From assembly GCA_949317995.1 (NCBI GenBank), contig OX439044.1:18314641-18378640 (forward strand): DNA of 64,000 nt, given 5' to 3'. The first letter of the stretch is position 1, and each line of letters begins with the position of its first letter. The notes beneath the pieces were generated by a model. The model worked only from the letters and a program-made list of their open reading frames with translations. It was not told the DNA's origin and made no database searches. This DNA comes from Acholoe squamosa (Eukaryota > Annelida > Polychaeta > Phyllodocida > Polynoidae). Positions 25,801 to 34,804 of the stretch are shown here, in pieces. The position numbers and the translations under genes are program-made.

Positions 25801-28800
25801 TCATGTTAGGTCACTTCCAGCTGCCTTCCTCCAATAGTTTAGAATATATGCATCTGTGCATTCATCCGACAGCCCAATGCTATAATGATATCTGTAATTG
25901 GCCTACCAGTTTAGCATGAGTCACACAAGCTGCCATATGCTACATGCATATACATGAGTATTACTTATATAGAACCATTACAACAATACTGAACGCCAGT
26001 TTAACCATACCTTTAACCCTTTATAAAGGACGCATACTTAAAAGAACTTTTGATGCCCCAGCCCCCCCCCCCCCCCACATTTTTAAGGAATCACTTGGCA
26101 TCTGCATTTTCATTGATGTCAAGTTACATCCATTCTCTTCAAGCCATTCTGGCTCCACAGATAAAAGATAACGGTGAATCGTTTTTTGTTCAGGGATCGC
26201 TTGCATGTCTCATGTTCAAGTACAATTCTGGAGTCCCAGCTTTTCCCACAAAAAAAAATAAAAAAAATTGACATTTCCAAAACTTCACATTCTCTGGAGG
26301 AATAGTAACATTGACAGGGTCGCACAGTGTACCCTGAAAAGCCCCATGTGCCTCGCTGCGGTACGATACTTTTAACACACCACTGATCAGTTGGTCTGGT
26401 ACTAGGTCAGTGTATACATAATATGTGAACCCTTTGTAGTGTAGGAGGACAGAATGTATATATTCCTAACATGTTACATATGTATTCGGGCTTCCCTAGC
26501 CCACTTAAAAGGGTCTATATCTCCTCTTTCTTATCCCCTCAGGATGTGTGTGGTGCACATATGTGCGGGCACTAATACATTCCTCTGAAATTGTGTAATG
26601 TATTTCTTGCCATGAATATGACCTTAGCTGTCGAAATGACGTTAAACATCTAATACTCACTCACTCACTCACATATGTATTAAGTTCAACCCAGGTACTT
26701 AGATGGGTTTATGGGTTCCAGAGAGGTGGACACCCTTCTCATATGGCACCTGGGTGGTATGTGTTTGGACCTCTGAATCCAACATGGTGACATGGGTATT
26801 TCTTGAAATCGATATGGGGCAGGGTCATTAGTGATATAGGGCATGGCAATATCCTAAAATTGACAGGTAATGAGGAGATTAATTCCAACGTTTAAGTGAC
26901 AAATACAGATAGCGGACATAGGCAATTCTTGAAATCGGCAGGTATATAATTATTAAGGGCTTCCATCCAGGGACCCGGCGGTGTCCTTGAGGGTGATCAG
27001 TTGAAAGTTGCACTTATAAACTAGTGCCTCTGAATCTGATCTCTTCATAGCCTTACAAATGTCAAAAAATTACAGAAATCCCCTCAAATCTATAGCACTT
27101 GGATAGGGAGACTGGGTAAAAAGTGACACCCGTGAAGTAGGGGTTTAAAACCGACGCTCATCATGATGCAGGGTATTCAAGGGCTCGTTCAGCAAAGAAT
27201 TATTAACTATTATCTTAGTGTAGCATACATACCCTTCCAGTCTTTCCTAGGTCCAAGGTGGCTACAGCAGACACGAGGCTGGAGACAGTGATGGGTATCA
27301 TGAGCATGGTCATAACTCTCAGCATCAGTTCTCCAGGGAAGTTAACGTAGGCAATGAGCCTGGTGGCTGTCCTAGGGTTGGAGAAAGCTGGTACAAAGCG
27401 CAACCCTACCCCAAGACCCATGCCTCCAGCAACACCCACAATGAGCAGTATAATGAACAGGTTCTCCCTCAAAAACCGCCGCCCTTTAGACCTGAAATGT
27501 ATAAAGTGTTGTGGATTGGTGAGAAGCCGAGCAGAGATGATGGTCTGTGTGTATTGAATGTGAACATTCTTTCTGCATGGGAGTTTGATACCTGCACGAA
27601 TTCTCTCATATTATGGAGACAAAATTCTTAAAGGGCTGATTCCTCCTAGATTCCACACCTGGCATGGTTTACGTCAGGCTCATGTTTGACCTTAGACTTA
27701 GACTAATTAAATCAATGTTTAGAGTGCCTGACTGATAGTGGAGTCAGGGTTTTCTGATCTTTTCAGTCAACTTTCAGGTTTTTGCTCCAAATACTGAAGA
27801 TATTGGAAAGGTAAGGTATTGGCAAGAACTGTTAGCTTTGCCCTGAAAAAAGTTTAACTTTTCCTTCAAAAGTTATGTTTGTCAGCCAAAAGCTAAGTTC
27901 ATTACAAAGTCTGACTGCATTACTGAACTTTGAAGGTTAACTCTGCCTCGTTGAGTCAGGTTTGATTAGAAGTTTTGCAATATGCCAACCCTCTTTGAGG
28001 GTCAGGTCTCGCGAAATAGGGTTACATAGCAAGGAACAATACGTGCTGCATATTTCCATTCCCTCTGGTACACATTAGATTTTTGGATCAACCATCAGAT
28101 GTAAATGTGAAATCTTTATGGGCTGCTAATGCATTAATGCATCATGCCCATTGGTCATCATGATGCACCAATGAAGTGCTGGCGAGACTGCTCACCAGCA
28201 CTTCATTGGAGCATCATGCCGACCCTTTTGGAGTTTGTGTATATATCAACCCCATAGAGTTGGCATGATGCAAGAATGTAGGTCCTGTGAGTTACTCACC
28301 AGGGCTGCATCTATGAATTATAACGACCAATGGGCATGATGCATTAATGTATCAGCATCGGCGGCCCTTAAAAGTTTAAGGAAGCTTATGAAACAAGGAA
28401 TCAGATGGGCAAGGTAGAATTAACTCATCTAAAATCTGCAATGAGAGAAATGATATTATGTGCGGCACTTATGGTTCCATGTGTCGCACACAATTCTATG
28501 CCACTTTTATTCAACAAAAGTTGCTATATATTGTAGCACTCAGTTCCGGAGGAAGAAAACACGATGACAGAAGTACAAAAAAGTGAAGTTTTATTGCCTA
28601 GCCACATGTGCGGGCCACACCATCTAAGTCTCCATGTTGTCTGTGGATATATCAGCTATCTCTGAAACTCTATAATATAAGCAGATCAGATAAGCCCATG
28701 TTGTGCAGCTGCTCGGAGCCCTTTGTCAAGACTGACTTCTGGAGGCACGACCCACGCTTATATAGAACCCCCACTGAACTCCAGCGTCCCCTGCTAAGGC

Positions 28801-29224
28801 GCCCGATGGCTTACTCAAAACTGTTACCTGGGTCTGTACCCCCGGGGAGCTACAATCATAGCTCTACCGCCAGCCTGAGACTCTAGAGGCCGTAACCGCT
28901 ACAATAAATCTTAATTGACAATCGCTGGTAGCTGTCAATTGAAACTTTCATAGGTAATACCTTACTTTGATAGGGTCCTAAATCAGAAATACTTTTGTGT
29001 TGATTTCCCAAATCAAATAATGGGGAAAGAAAATATGTGGCACCTATGGTTCCTTACCCCGTGACCCCATTTTGCGAGAGTTGACCAACTACATGTATTC
29101 AATATATGTACATCTAACTGTGTGAATCCGCAGAATCATTAGTGGACTATCATTACAAACTTTTCTTATACCTTTGTTGCTGCTCCCCACCAAGCATCGT
29201 CTTCTCCTGTTCGGTGTGTAACAT
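12976..29224 (-). CDS. SLC1-family amino acid transporter (EAAT-like), ten coding exons, 499 aa
   Basis: A sodium-coupled SLC1 transporter of the plasma membrane, the family that moves glutamate/aspartate (EAATs) or neutral amino acids (ASCTs). Coding joins on the minus strand: 29224-29172, 27491-27233, 25349-25174, 21791-21749, 21493-21430, 19366-19198, 15133-14900, 14487-14293, 13697-13566, 13150-12976. All introns are GT-AG, all phases agree, and the sum is 1500 bases ending in TGA. Visible motifs are FPGEL and LMIPI in TM2, two N-glycosylation sequons in the extracellular loop, the HP1 motif SSSATLP (about 332-338), NMDGT (366-370), GLPIDDI and WGDCVGVGIV. The length fits EAATs (about 500-570 aa). 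The C-terminus VSDV fits a class I PDZ ligand. Oddities: TM8 has Gly where EAATs have the amine-binding Asp, and HP2 is one residue short and divergent. Family certain; subfamily and substrate uncertain. Confidence 0.95.
13566..13697 (-). CDS. SLC1 gene exon 9 (HP2)
   Basis: Acceptor catcag before 13697; donor TTTGT|gtgagt after 13566. It encodes LTTLAVSIGTPTVGTMVAIY, then AVLFASLGLPIDDIALLIPFDWF. EAATs read SIGAAGIPQAGLVTM at the HP2 tip. Here the equivalent is SIGTPTVGTM, one residue shorter between SIG and GLP and lacking the IPQAG pattern. HP2 is the extracellular gate, so this difference may change binding or gating. The acceptor has a weak pyrimidine tract, but phase and homology support it. 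Confidence 0.9.
13787..13974. mobile_element. Palindromic MITE in SLC1 intron 8
   Basis: The ends GCGTTCATTATTTATGGCAG and CTGCCATAAATAATGAATGC are inverted copies, with G-runs and CAACCCATTCCGAA repeated in the middle. CTAG lies on both flanks and may be a target duplication. Confidence 0.7.
14293..14487 (-). CDS. SLC1 gene exon 8 (HP1 and TM7, NMDGT)
   Basis: Acceptor ggtttacag before 14487; donor GCAGG|gtaagt after 14293. It encodes SSATLPVTMDCLEKVPHIDK, RVIRFMCPIGCVV, NMDGTAIYEA and VATINGRVTGPGDIILAG. SSSATLP is the HP1 tip and NMDGT (residues 366-370) is the sodium/substrate-coordinating unwound segment of TM7. Both are intact. Confidence 0.96.
14506..14650. repeat. Two-copy tandem duplication in SLC1 intron 7
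   Basis: AGTTGGAATCGTGTACAAAC...GCTGAATT...GTGTAGCTAAG at 14508 recurs at 14595 as AGTTGGAACCGTGTACAAAT...GCTGAATT...CTGTAGCTAAG, a period of about 87 bp. It starts about 20 bp from the exon 8 acceptor. Confidence 0.7.
14900..15133 (-). CDS. SLC1 gene exon 7 (TM5, TM6, start of HP1)
   Basis: Acceptor gttttaag before 15133; donor AGCAG|gtgaat after 14900. It encodes VYPVGIFFMIAASIVRM, then a TM6 stretch ending HILITLPLMYFIVTRRNP, then LPAWMTAFATWS. This corresponds to WYAPVGILFLIAGKIVE and IVLPLLYFLVTRKNP of EAAT1. WVYPVG replaces the usual WYAPVG. The Ser that opens the HP1 serine cluster is split with exon 8. Confidence 0.94.
15300..15450. repeat. G-tract/TGACATCA repeat, copy 2, in SLC1 intron 6
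   Basis: It shares TTCAGCATTGCAAAATTG, A-run, CATGACCAGGGGGG and GACATCATTTATGGATGGCTCC with the copies at 31-123 and 47150-47283. Confidence 0.6.
16393..17367 (+). CDS. SGNH-hydrolase-like + NADAR fusion protein, 324 aa
   Basis: This intact ORF starts at ATG 16393, just after an acceptor-like tttgctcttccag. Residues 4-168 resemble an SGNH/GDSL hydrolase: block I LLTDSQG (Ser11), a Gly-rich turn near 29, GGND (55-58) and VNEGVHLT (His151), with Glu in place of the usual Asp of the D-x-x-H pair. After a Pro-rich linker (177-184), residues 190-320 match the NADAR (YbiA-like) fold: LSMFYPAPL, WFSTAEHAYHYEK (Glu213), TPSQAKSKG, LLESGSRPI, FWGD and GFNAYGKSLMKMR. The usual LSNF Asn is Met. NADAR enzymes cleave N-glycosidic bonds of riboflavin intermediates or remove ADP-ribose from guanine. 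It lies antisense in an SLC1 intron and inside a transposon-like unit (15645-18408). Domain calls are firm by motif; activity and origin are inferred. Confidence 0.82.
   Translation: MPRRLILLTDSQGRGIPNSQYLTCTFRSGGRAHHIQELIDRQDIRSHEDVAIWIGGNDAHPRVGQFNSSALREHFRHAVHCVRQTHPTANVVLVAATKRGVEAKSLNIKAVNTIIRNVALEFNVPFANVYRSLERRYGHCSQYLKVNEGVHLTLKAKLQVVESIRHQLGVSVVPKNPIPSPPPPLKVAGHGHILSMFYPAPLIWGYRWFSTAEHAYHYEKCMRVGEIGQAHEVLMATTPSQAKSKGKIPDSLMDLPTRRLLLEDILMERWRSQPSFRNALLESGSRPIIHTVKDAFWGDMGCDGTGFNAYGKSLMKMRHILPRH
17830..17937 (+). repeat. Long T-rich tract ending in an acceptor-like site
   Basis: About 100 bp of almost pure T with G and C interruptions, ending CCCCCCCAG at 17937. It could be a polypyrimidine tract for a 3' exon of the SGNH-NADAR transcript. 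The ORFs across it are artefacts. Confidence 0.6.
18409..19197. other. SLC1 intron 6 sequence
   Basis: No further element or exon is supported here. Confidence 0.35.
19198..19366 (-). CDS. SLC1 gene exon 6 (TM4c to start of TM5)
   Basis: Acceptor ttctttag before 19366; donor CTCTG|gtgagt after 19198. It encodes MLSLETIKGVNILGLTLW, then SILFGLVFASMGEKAKVA and FEAVMKVFRILLW. This matches VNGVNALGLVVFSMCFGFVIG...NEAIMRLVAVIMW of EAAT1. The Trp codon is split with exon 7. Confidence 0.94.
19790..19866. repeat. (TA)n microsatellite in SLC1 intron 5
   Basis: About 76 bp of uninterrupted TA between exons 5 and 6. Confidence 0.95.
19867..21429. other. SLC1 intron 5 sequence
   Basis: AT-rich intron. 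A TCCGACCTGAACC motif near 20471 hints at a scrap of a dispersed family. No exon is needed here because exons 5 and 6 join in phase. Confidence 0.35.
21430..21493 (-). CDS. SLC1 gene exon 5 (glycosylated extracellular loop)
   Basis: Acceptor ttgttag before 21493; donor CAAAG|gtcagt after 21430. It encodes VKTNVQSEEIIMNGTNNTYLK plus one base. Two overlapping sequons (NGT and NNT, residues 190-195) sit where EAATs carry their extracellular N-glycans in the TM4b-4c loop. Exon 5 joins exon 6 in frame (G|AA gives Glu), so the loop is shorter than in vertebrate EAATs. Confidence 0.92.
21749..21791 (-). CDS. SLC1 gene exon 4 (43-bp microexon)
   Basis: Acceptor cttctccag before 21791; donor ACCCTG|gtgagt after 21749. 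It encodes NVFPDNLISACMTL, matching the EAAT signature N-(ML)-FPxNLxxAC that follows TM3. At 43 bp it is short enough that gene finders may skip it, but the downstream frame needs it. Confidence 0.92.
22121..22494. mobile_element. Foldback-type element in SLC1 intron 3
   Basis: Left arm TCCAGGAGGGTGTTGCTC (about 22126) is mirrored by GAGCAACACCCTCCTGGA (about 22478). The arms continue inward with AGAGCTG and TGCCCTC blocks in both, for about 65 bp. Non-coding centre. Confidence 0.6.
22923..23478. mobile_element. Pogo/Tigger-like mariner relic, TA-flanked
   Basis: The right end, reverse-complemented, reads CAGTAAAATTCCTTTACAAC; the left is AAGTAAAAATTGTTTACAAC. Both are flanked by TA. Such CAGTAAAA...AACGAA ends are typical of the pogo group. 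The interior has a two-copy repeat (GGTGTTAGGGTGTGTGATG at about 23197 and 23275) and no transposase. Confidence 0.7.
23594..23675. repeat. Inverted repeat, GGCACTATGGGGGGCAGC
   Basis: GGCACTATGGGGGGCAGC (about 23598) pairs with GCTGCCCCCTAGTGCC (about 23647). It is followed by short CATAACTTAGCA repeats to about 23720. Confidence 0.55.
24066..24138. repeat. Near-perfect hairpin, 34-bp arms
   Basis: CAAGAAATGCGGTTGTGACC pairs with GGTCACAACCTCATTTCTTG, and the arms run on to AACGCC/GGCGTT with a 4-base loop. Likely a tiny foldback element; in SLC1 intron 3. Confidence 0.8.
24139..25173. other. SLC1 intron 3, hairpins and G/C homopolymers
   Basis: Apart from the GC-rich hairpin there are long G and C runs at 24917-24930 and 25029-25037 in a repeat resembling the G-rich families. 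No exon. Confidence 0.35.
24207..24275. repeat. GC-rich hairpin cluster
   Basis: AGCGCCTCC pairs with GGAGGCGCT about 45 bp on. Within it, TCCCGCTTCGCGGGA and CCGCTACGCGG form their own small hairpins. Sharply GC-rich in AT-rich intron DNA. Confidence 0.7.
25174..25349 (-). CDS. SLC1 gene exon 3 (TM3)
   Basis: Acceptor ctttcag before 25349; donor ATCAG|gtaact after 25174. It encodes residues 105-162. IGLRTMLYYLVSTTVA corresponds to MGMRAVVYYMTTTIIA of EAAT1, followed by the rest of TM3 (GFILIFAVRPG) and a loop ending STADTFMDMIR, like the EAAT sequence TAADAFLDLIR. The last Arg codon is split with exon 4. Confidence 0.95.
26488..26672 (+). mobile_element. SINE-like repeat, (ACTC)n tail, copy 3
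   Basis: A full-length copy in SLC1 intron 2: GGGCTTCCCTAGCCCACTT at the head, GTCGAAATGACGTTAAACA near the end, then ACTC repeats. Confidence 0.78.
26760..26985. repeat. AAATCGACATGG repeat family, diverged copy
   Basis: It contains CATGGTGACATGGGTATTTC, TTGAAATCGATATGG and AAAATTGACAGG, ending CATCCAGGGACCC. See the copies at 37381-37591, 47470-47643 and 48343-48428. Confidence 0.55.
27233..27491 (-). CDS. SLC1 gene exon 2 (TM1-TM2)
   Basis: Acceptor tttcag before 27491; donor GGAAGG|gtatgt after 27233. It encodes residues 18-104: a basic SKGRRFLRENL stretch, TM1 (LFIILLIVGVAGGMG), then NFPGELMLRVMTMLMIPI and VSSLVSAVATLDLGKTG. This matches the TM1-TM2 region of EAATs, where FPGELLMRML and ISSLVTGMAALD are conserved. 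It ends in phase 0. Confidence 0.95.
28120..28367. mobile_element. TTAA-type MITE, copy 1
   Basis: The left end GGGCTGCTAATGCATTAATG mirrors the right end (ATGCATTAATG...GGCGGCCC). The flanks are TTAT and TTAA. The centre has an inverted CCAATGAAGTGCTGG/CCAGCACTTCATTGG pair. TTAA targets point to a Kolobok or piggyBac-type transposase. Confidence 0.75.
28532..28903 (-). mobile_element. Solo LTR, Gypsy-like
   Basis: Read on minus, it begins TGTAGCGGTTACGG and ends GAACTGAGTGCTACA, with TG...CA ends inside a short inverted repeat (TGTAGC/GCTACA). It has a TATA box (TTCTATATAAGCG) near the middle and an AATAAAA signal near the 3' end. The length is 372 bp. No internal region adjoins it, so it is a solo LTR left by recombination. 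Flanks are AT-rich; a 4-bp duplication is only approximate. Confidence 0.72.
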
Positions 29225-29249
29225 GATTACTGTGGTTCTTGATTTCCAC
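29172..29249 (-). CDS. SLC1 gene exon 1 (start codon at 29224)
   Basis: The acceptor is tatttcag before 29249 and the donor is AAAG|gtataag after 29172. The first ATG in frame is at 29224-29222 and gives 17 cytoplasmic residues beginning MLHTEQEKTM, then a split Arg codon. The frame is also open upstream of this ATG to the exon edge, so a longer N-terminus from an unseen exon is possible. The preferred reading is that this ATG starts the protein and that a 5' untranslated exon lies farther upstream, perhaps near the CpG-rich region at 32000. Confidence 0.8.
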
Positions 29250-31969
29250 CTGAAATAAGAGAGGGAAAGTCAATAAGGCTCTAGCTAGTTTAAGGGAAAG
29301 GGAAATATAATAATAATGTTAAGACAATACATTGGGCATATATATCGTGTTTTTGCCTCCTTCAAAGTTGCCGGAGTTTCATTTCTTAGCCATAGGCAAG
29401 GATTAGTGTTGAATTTAAAACGGATGTGCCCCTTTGCCCTGTTAGTTACAATTAATCTATATTGCGAAGTCCTCCTTTTTAACGTAAAACTGATACAAAT
29501 TACACACGTTGCGCTAGCAGGTTACAATGCTAGTTGCCTGGAAGGCATTTAAGAAGAAAGTATTTGAAGATGACATTATCTTTCAAGGTAGACTAGAAAC
29601 ACATGTACATGTACTTGACTGGAACACACACACAGAGATGGAAATGGTGTCTATAGGTAACTGCGATGTAGGATGTTAAACATGGAATGCAATGTGGCAT
29701 ACGTAGTTCTAACTTAATTATGAGCAGCTAAGCAAAACGGATTCCTCATGAAAGGGTACGCGGGTTATCTTTTCTGCTTACATGATCACTATCATGCATA
29801 GGTAATTACACTCGCCTTACAAATTATGTAGGTTAGGCCAAAAAGAAAAATCCTGGTTTCCAGTAACAAAACTCAAACACCGCGGGTCGGTAGGTATAGA
29901 TTATTTTCTTCTTTTTTTGTTACTCTTTTATTTTTTTTCATAGAAATGCATGGGCAGATATTTCAGATACGTTGATTCTACGGTATGAATATGAAAAAAA
30001 ATTACATCTGGAGAAAAATATGTGAAATATATGCTAGTTGAGCTATTAAATTATGTAGGCCCATAGATGATCGACATGAAAAGAATGAATGAAATTTTAT
30101 GGAAAACATATAAAAAAGATATCAAAATTGATCAAATATAAAAAGAAAGTATGGGGTCTGCACTGTTTTGCTAGGGTCTGTCGGGTGACTCGAAACAAAC
30201 CGTTTTTAGGCCTTATGTGGGACAGGATGTAAACTTTTCTTACATTAACATCCACACAAGTAGCGACCAAGAAGTAAATCAAATCCAAGTGAATAAAGTA
30301 GACTACATAGCTTTACGTTAGTTGGATAGTTGCCGACCATGAGTTTGGATGACTCTATCAAATGGATCAATTGGATTAGTCTGTACATGGAGGTAATCAG
30401 TTGTGATTCAGGACTAATTATATCTCTAAACCAAGTGACCTGCGTATAATTATGCAGTCTCGTCCGGTCGGGATTCAGGGAACTCCCTCTCTCTTGTTTG
30501 GGGATTGTGGGTCCCCGTATTCTGGAGAATATTACTACGCACTGTACCTGCGTACATTTAACCACTACAGCAACAAGCGCCCAGAAATACTTTTACCCAG
30601 AAATGCTGGTCGCCTAATAATTGATAATTATGTAGACTGGCTCATGTAACTGATATGTGATATGTGATAAGATCGGGATGTGTACATGTGTTCAGATATT
30701 TCTTGCTCTAATATTATATATCATAACCAATTCAACCTAAAGAGGATTATAGATTTATCTATCTACGTAGCCTCCAAAAGGGTTAAACACAGTATATGAT
30801 GATGCTTGACCTTAATTGACCAAGGTCAAAGGACTACTAGTAGTTAGAGAAGACCCTGAAAATACCATAACCCAAAAGTGGCTCACGCCGGTATTTTCTT
30901 TGGACAGGGTTTGGAAAAAAGTCATGTTTCTAGAAGGCTTTGGAGAAGGTCCAAGATCCAGATCCCTGAGATCCAGGACTATGTGTGGAACTCATAATTA
31001 TTGCTGCAACATTGGGTATGAATTGCTACCTGAGAATTCTGCACTGAATTCAGGGAATTATCTCATTTGTCGAAACTTCGTCCCTCGCCTGTCTACTGAA
31101 CTGGCACATTGCTTGTGCCAAATCAGTAAGGTGGTCCTAGTTGGGTTCTTTGTACAGTATACTTTGTTGGGCTCTTTATCAATTAATCGATGCAATACCT
31201 GTAACCTTTTCCTGGATTTTACAACTATGGTTAGAACGTAACTCAGACGTTCACAAGACGAGCTTGAAACAATTCAATACTTAATATACAAAAGAAATAG
31301 ACATTTGAAGTTCTGTAAGAGGATATAGCCAAGTCATTCTCCCATGTCTCCTGATTATGAATGTCTTCCTATCAATGTCCAATGTTGGATTCATGAATAG
31401 AATGTATGGTTTCATTAGCGGCATCCTCTGTTAACATGTTTCATGTCAATTTTTGATAAAGTTCCATGCCATATGTTATACTGCTGTCACTAAAGCCGGT
31501 CTTCCCTGAAAATTTAAAATAAAAATTGTTGCCACTCTGTCGGTTTGCGGAACCGGGCCTAAGCATGCCAATGTTAATGTTGACGTGGCCCTGAAAGCAA
31601 TAATATGCCAAATCCAGGACTAGGCAGTGGGTCTACAGGTACAAATTCAAGGTCAGTAAGCCCCCAATGATCAGAAGTTATACCATGGTTATCACGTTCT
31701 TGAACGATTTTACGGTGCTGACAGCTGATAATGAAGTTCGAATAGTATGCGCTAAATGAACCCATGTTGACACTTGGATCGAGACGACATGACAGCAAGT
31801 TGACAGTTAACAATTTAATTCGATAATAAAAAAACTATAGCATTAGAAGCTTAATGCGTATAGAGGATGAATGTAGACATTATATTCTATCACCTACCTT
31901 TAATTTGCCATGATTTGACATGTATATGTAACATGATTAAAATCGAATCGAGCAAAATTTTCGCCGTCA
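29250..31969. other. Between SLC1 exon 1 and the CpG-rich start region
   Basis: Probably the first SLC1 intron and 5' untranslated sequence. Two long frames (30816-31241 plus, 30245-30565 minus) resemble no family and lack supporting signals. No repeats of note. Confidence 0.35.
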
Positions 31970-32154
31970 TGTTGACTGCATAGCAGACGGATTGTTTACC
32001 GTGGTGAGACACAAGTCATCACGTTGGCTCTAAGGGTATTCTGGCCGTCGCGCGCACTCCTTACAAGCGGTGGCTCTATGAAAATGCCTGTAGGACACAT
32101 GCCAACGTAACACTTTGCGTCCAGGCAGTGTGGTCGTCTCGCTGAGAAACCAAT
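31970..32154 (+). promoter_or_regulatory. CpG-rich candidate promoter
   Basis: A local cluster of CpG dinucleotides (for example GGCCGTCGCGCGCACTCC near 32044) ends at the ATGGCGG start context. No TATA box is evident. It lies 2.7 kb upstream of SLC1 exon 1 and directly upstream of the plus-strand exon at 32155. Confidence 0.4.
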
Positions 32155-32216
32155 ATGGCGGAGGACGGATTACGTCGACTCGCAACAAATAACATTGATT
32201 TTCATGGCTTTATAAG
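32155..32216 (+). CDS. Possible first coding exon of an unidentified plus-strand gene
   Basis: ATG at 32155 sits in CCAATATGGCGGAGG, which resembles a YY1-type start context (AAGATGGCGGC). It reads MAEDGLRRLATNNIDFHGFI plus two bases, then a donor TATAAG|gtaaaa at 32217. Upstream 140 bp is rich in CpG against an AT-rich background. I could not recognise the protein or find the next exon with confidence. It diverges from SLC1, so the two may share a bidirectional start region. Confidence 0.45.
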
Positions 32217-32263
32217 GTAAAATAATTAATTTAATGGTTGAAACCATGGTATAAACGCCATAG

Positions 32264-32378
32264 ATAACAAATAGAGGTGCACACGGTGATTCTATGGACT
32301 AGATAAGAAGGCACTTAGCCTATGGCCTCGTGCTTCTTATCTGCCCCTAGAATCACCTAGTGCACCTCTATTTGTTAT
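32264..32378. mobile_element. Hairpin MITE, about 50-bp arms
   Basis: ATAACAAATAGAGGTGCAC (32264) pairs with GTGCACCTCTATTTGTTAT (32360). The arms continue through GGTGATTCTA and GATAAGAAG to GCAC/GTGC with a 15-base loop. It starts about 50 bp after the exon at 32155-32216. Confidence 0.75.
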
Positions 32379-34804
32379 ATATGCCCTTACTATAAATTAC
32401 ACATGTACAACAATTCTCAATAAAAGAGTCCAACGTCTCTGCAAGATGGCCATAGACGTCAGGTCGTATTCTCCCTCGGTTTACCACGGATCACTAATGA
32501 TTTCATCAAATGGGTGAAGAGCTAAACGAAACTGCATCCTACTGGAACAAGAATTGGATTGATCTGGTGACTGATTGCATTTCTACATGTTGCAGGCCAT
32601 TATATCATTGCTATTATACTAAAATAATACAGGTGTATGGCTAATATGAGACATACACAGACAGTTCGGTAAACAATACATTGAATTGAGAGAATATGAT
32701 ACTATTTGGGCATGAATTATAAGGTTTATATGGCTGGGAGGGCCCTGATTACGAGAGATGATCTCTCGGAATTGCTCCAATCGTATTTGCAACCCCCCCC
32801 CCCCCCCAACACACACCTCAACCTCCACGTCACGGCTTTATGTTAAGTCAACATTGCAAACCAGAAATATCAGTGCTGCTCCAATACAGCTTAGTGCCTT
32901 TCATCCATACATCATTGACACATTTCTAACTTTTCCAGGGTTGGCAAACTTCAGGTATGTGGCCTTAGTCGCCCTCAGCGAGCTCCAAAACAGGAGACCA
33001 TGCATATATTATACAGGCGTGAAACTCATCCGTGTAAGGAGAGTTCTTGTATAAAAAGTGACAGAGTATCTAGTAGCACTCCGCCTTTATAAAAGGGGAT
33101 GGACCACCTTGAAAATCTTTAGCACCCATAAGGCCAAAACATTAATGTTTGTTTCAGGTAACCCGACCCTACTAGCAAAACAGGGTCGACCCTAAAGTAT
33201 CTCGTCATTTTTGTAGAAATTATACAATATTGGGTGTGTTTTGAGTCACTTTCACTCGTCCATGAGTCACCGTGACTCGTTGCAATTCACTCTTCCAAAG
33301 TCATTGTAGTGGCTCAAAAGAATTTAAAAAAGGAAGAAAATCCGACCTACCATACCTAATTTTTTTGTCATGATGCTACCTGAAACAGACAACTTGTTTT
33401 GGGCCTAATGTGAAGGCACTTAAAGGCTATGTGCATGAAGCAGCTTCTAAATTCAGCATCACTAAAACCCTAAAACCATGTGTATATATAGACTTATTCA
33501 ATACATACCCTGGGCCTTGTGTAGTGCAGGCACAGATGGTCAAGTGCTATGGTCAGTTGAACTGTATGGATAGAACTGAAGGGGGTGGTGACCAATTTGT
33601 CTATGTGAGGTCCTAGTATATGACTACCTGCAGCTATGTGAACACTACGAGGCTGCCACGATCTCAGTGACGGCAGGCGACGATGGAGTCACCTCTATAA
33701 CTACACAGCACACGGCCAGACAGGGGGGGGGGGGGGCTGCTGGTTGGGGCCTGGAATTATACTTGGTTTCCTACTAATTGGTGATGTCATGCTTATCGAG
33801 GCACCGAAAATTTTTGCGCCCCGCATGGATCTCTAGTAATGCACGGCATTTTTTGGCAATAAGAGGCAATATTTTACGCCCCCCCCCACCTCGGGGCATA
33901 ATTATTATGCATAACAAGTGATCGAGTGACGCTCCATCCTTTCCAAAAGTAATAAAATGAAAGCCTGGGCATTTTGAGCACCAATGGCATGTGTAGATAC
34001 GGTAATGTGGGATACCTACAAAATTTTGTGAGAGAAGGGGTCTTAGAACCCCCTGCACTAAGCCCCCTTTTCGCAGATCGTGTCACAAATATTGATGAGG
34101 ATGTACCTGTATGTCAACTAGTGAGAAATCTCTACATAATATTATTACACCAGTAGTGTGAATGTACCGTGTTCAACCATTCATCGATCAAATGTCTACT
34201 GCTAGCTTGATACCGATGTCCTATTCCCATAAACAATTTTTAAACGTCCAACTTTCAGTGCAACTCCCTTCCCCATCTCATTCTTTACAGGCCCTTCAGA
34301 CAATAAGGGTTCTGCGGAGTTATATAGTAAATTGCCTGTGACAAGGGGGGCATCAGAAGCTAGTCAGAACCCTCCCCTCACAAATGTGAACTTTAGTATA
34401 TTGGGGGAGCACTTGAGATTTAAGTGACAGGTCGATTTCTCCCCCTCGCAAAAGGTCAAAAGAAATAAAAAAAAAACAAAAAAAAAAACATGTAAACTGG
34501 TAGCCCCCACACCTCCTCTGAAATGGTCTTCAATAACCGTCATTACCCTATCTACTTGAGTATAAGCCACAGGTGTCTTCCTATACATGGGTAAAACGTG
34601 AGTCCAACATTGAACATTGATAAGTGACGCTCGTGACACTGGGGTTTCAAAAATTGATGCACCTGATGCAGGAGTTTTAGAAATTGGTGAATGCAAACAA
34701 TTTCAAAAGTTCCCAGTACATTGACATACTGACTAATGCTCCAACCTTCCTCAAAAGTGACAGGATGACATCTTTGGAATTTGGAGGACCCATGTTTAGG
34801 TCGG
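32379..34804. other. Intergenic or intronic
   Basis: Besides the MITE at 33151-33387 there are C- and G-homopolymers near 32789, 33723 and 33880. No exon is supported. Confidence 0.35.
33151..33387. mobile_element. MITE with GTTTCAGGTA ends
   Basis: GTTTCAGGTAACCCGACC at the left and GGTAGC/GCTACCTGAAAC at the right form short inverted ends. Internal CCCGACCCTA and ATCCGACCTACC motifs recur, diverged, near 787-930, 11438 and 20471. Confidence 0.5.

Larger units (their letters stand above)
25350..27232. other. SLC1 intron 2
   Basis: Holds the SINE copy and the AAATCGACATGG repeat. The overlapping frames around a C-run at 26064-26076 are not supported as coding. Confidence 0.4.

Noticed and set aside
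28608-28886. 92-residue plus-strand frame
   Set aside because: Lies antisense inside the solo LTR at 28532-28903.
30245-30565. 106-residue minus-strand frame upstream of SLC1 exon 1
   Set aside because: No splice or homology support; not needed by the SLC1 model.
30816-31241. 141-residue plus-strand open frame
   Set aside because: No recognisable family, no promoter or splice context, and composition typical of chance frames.
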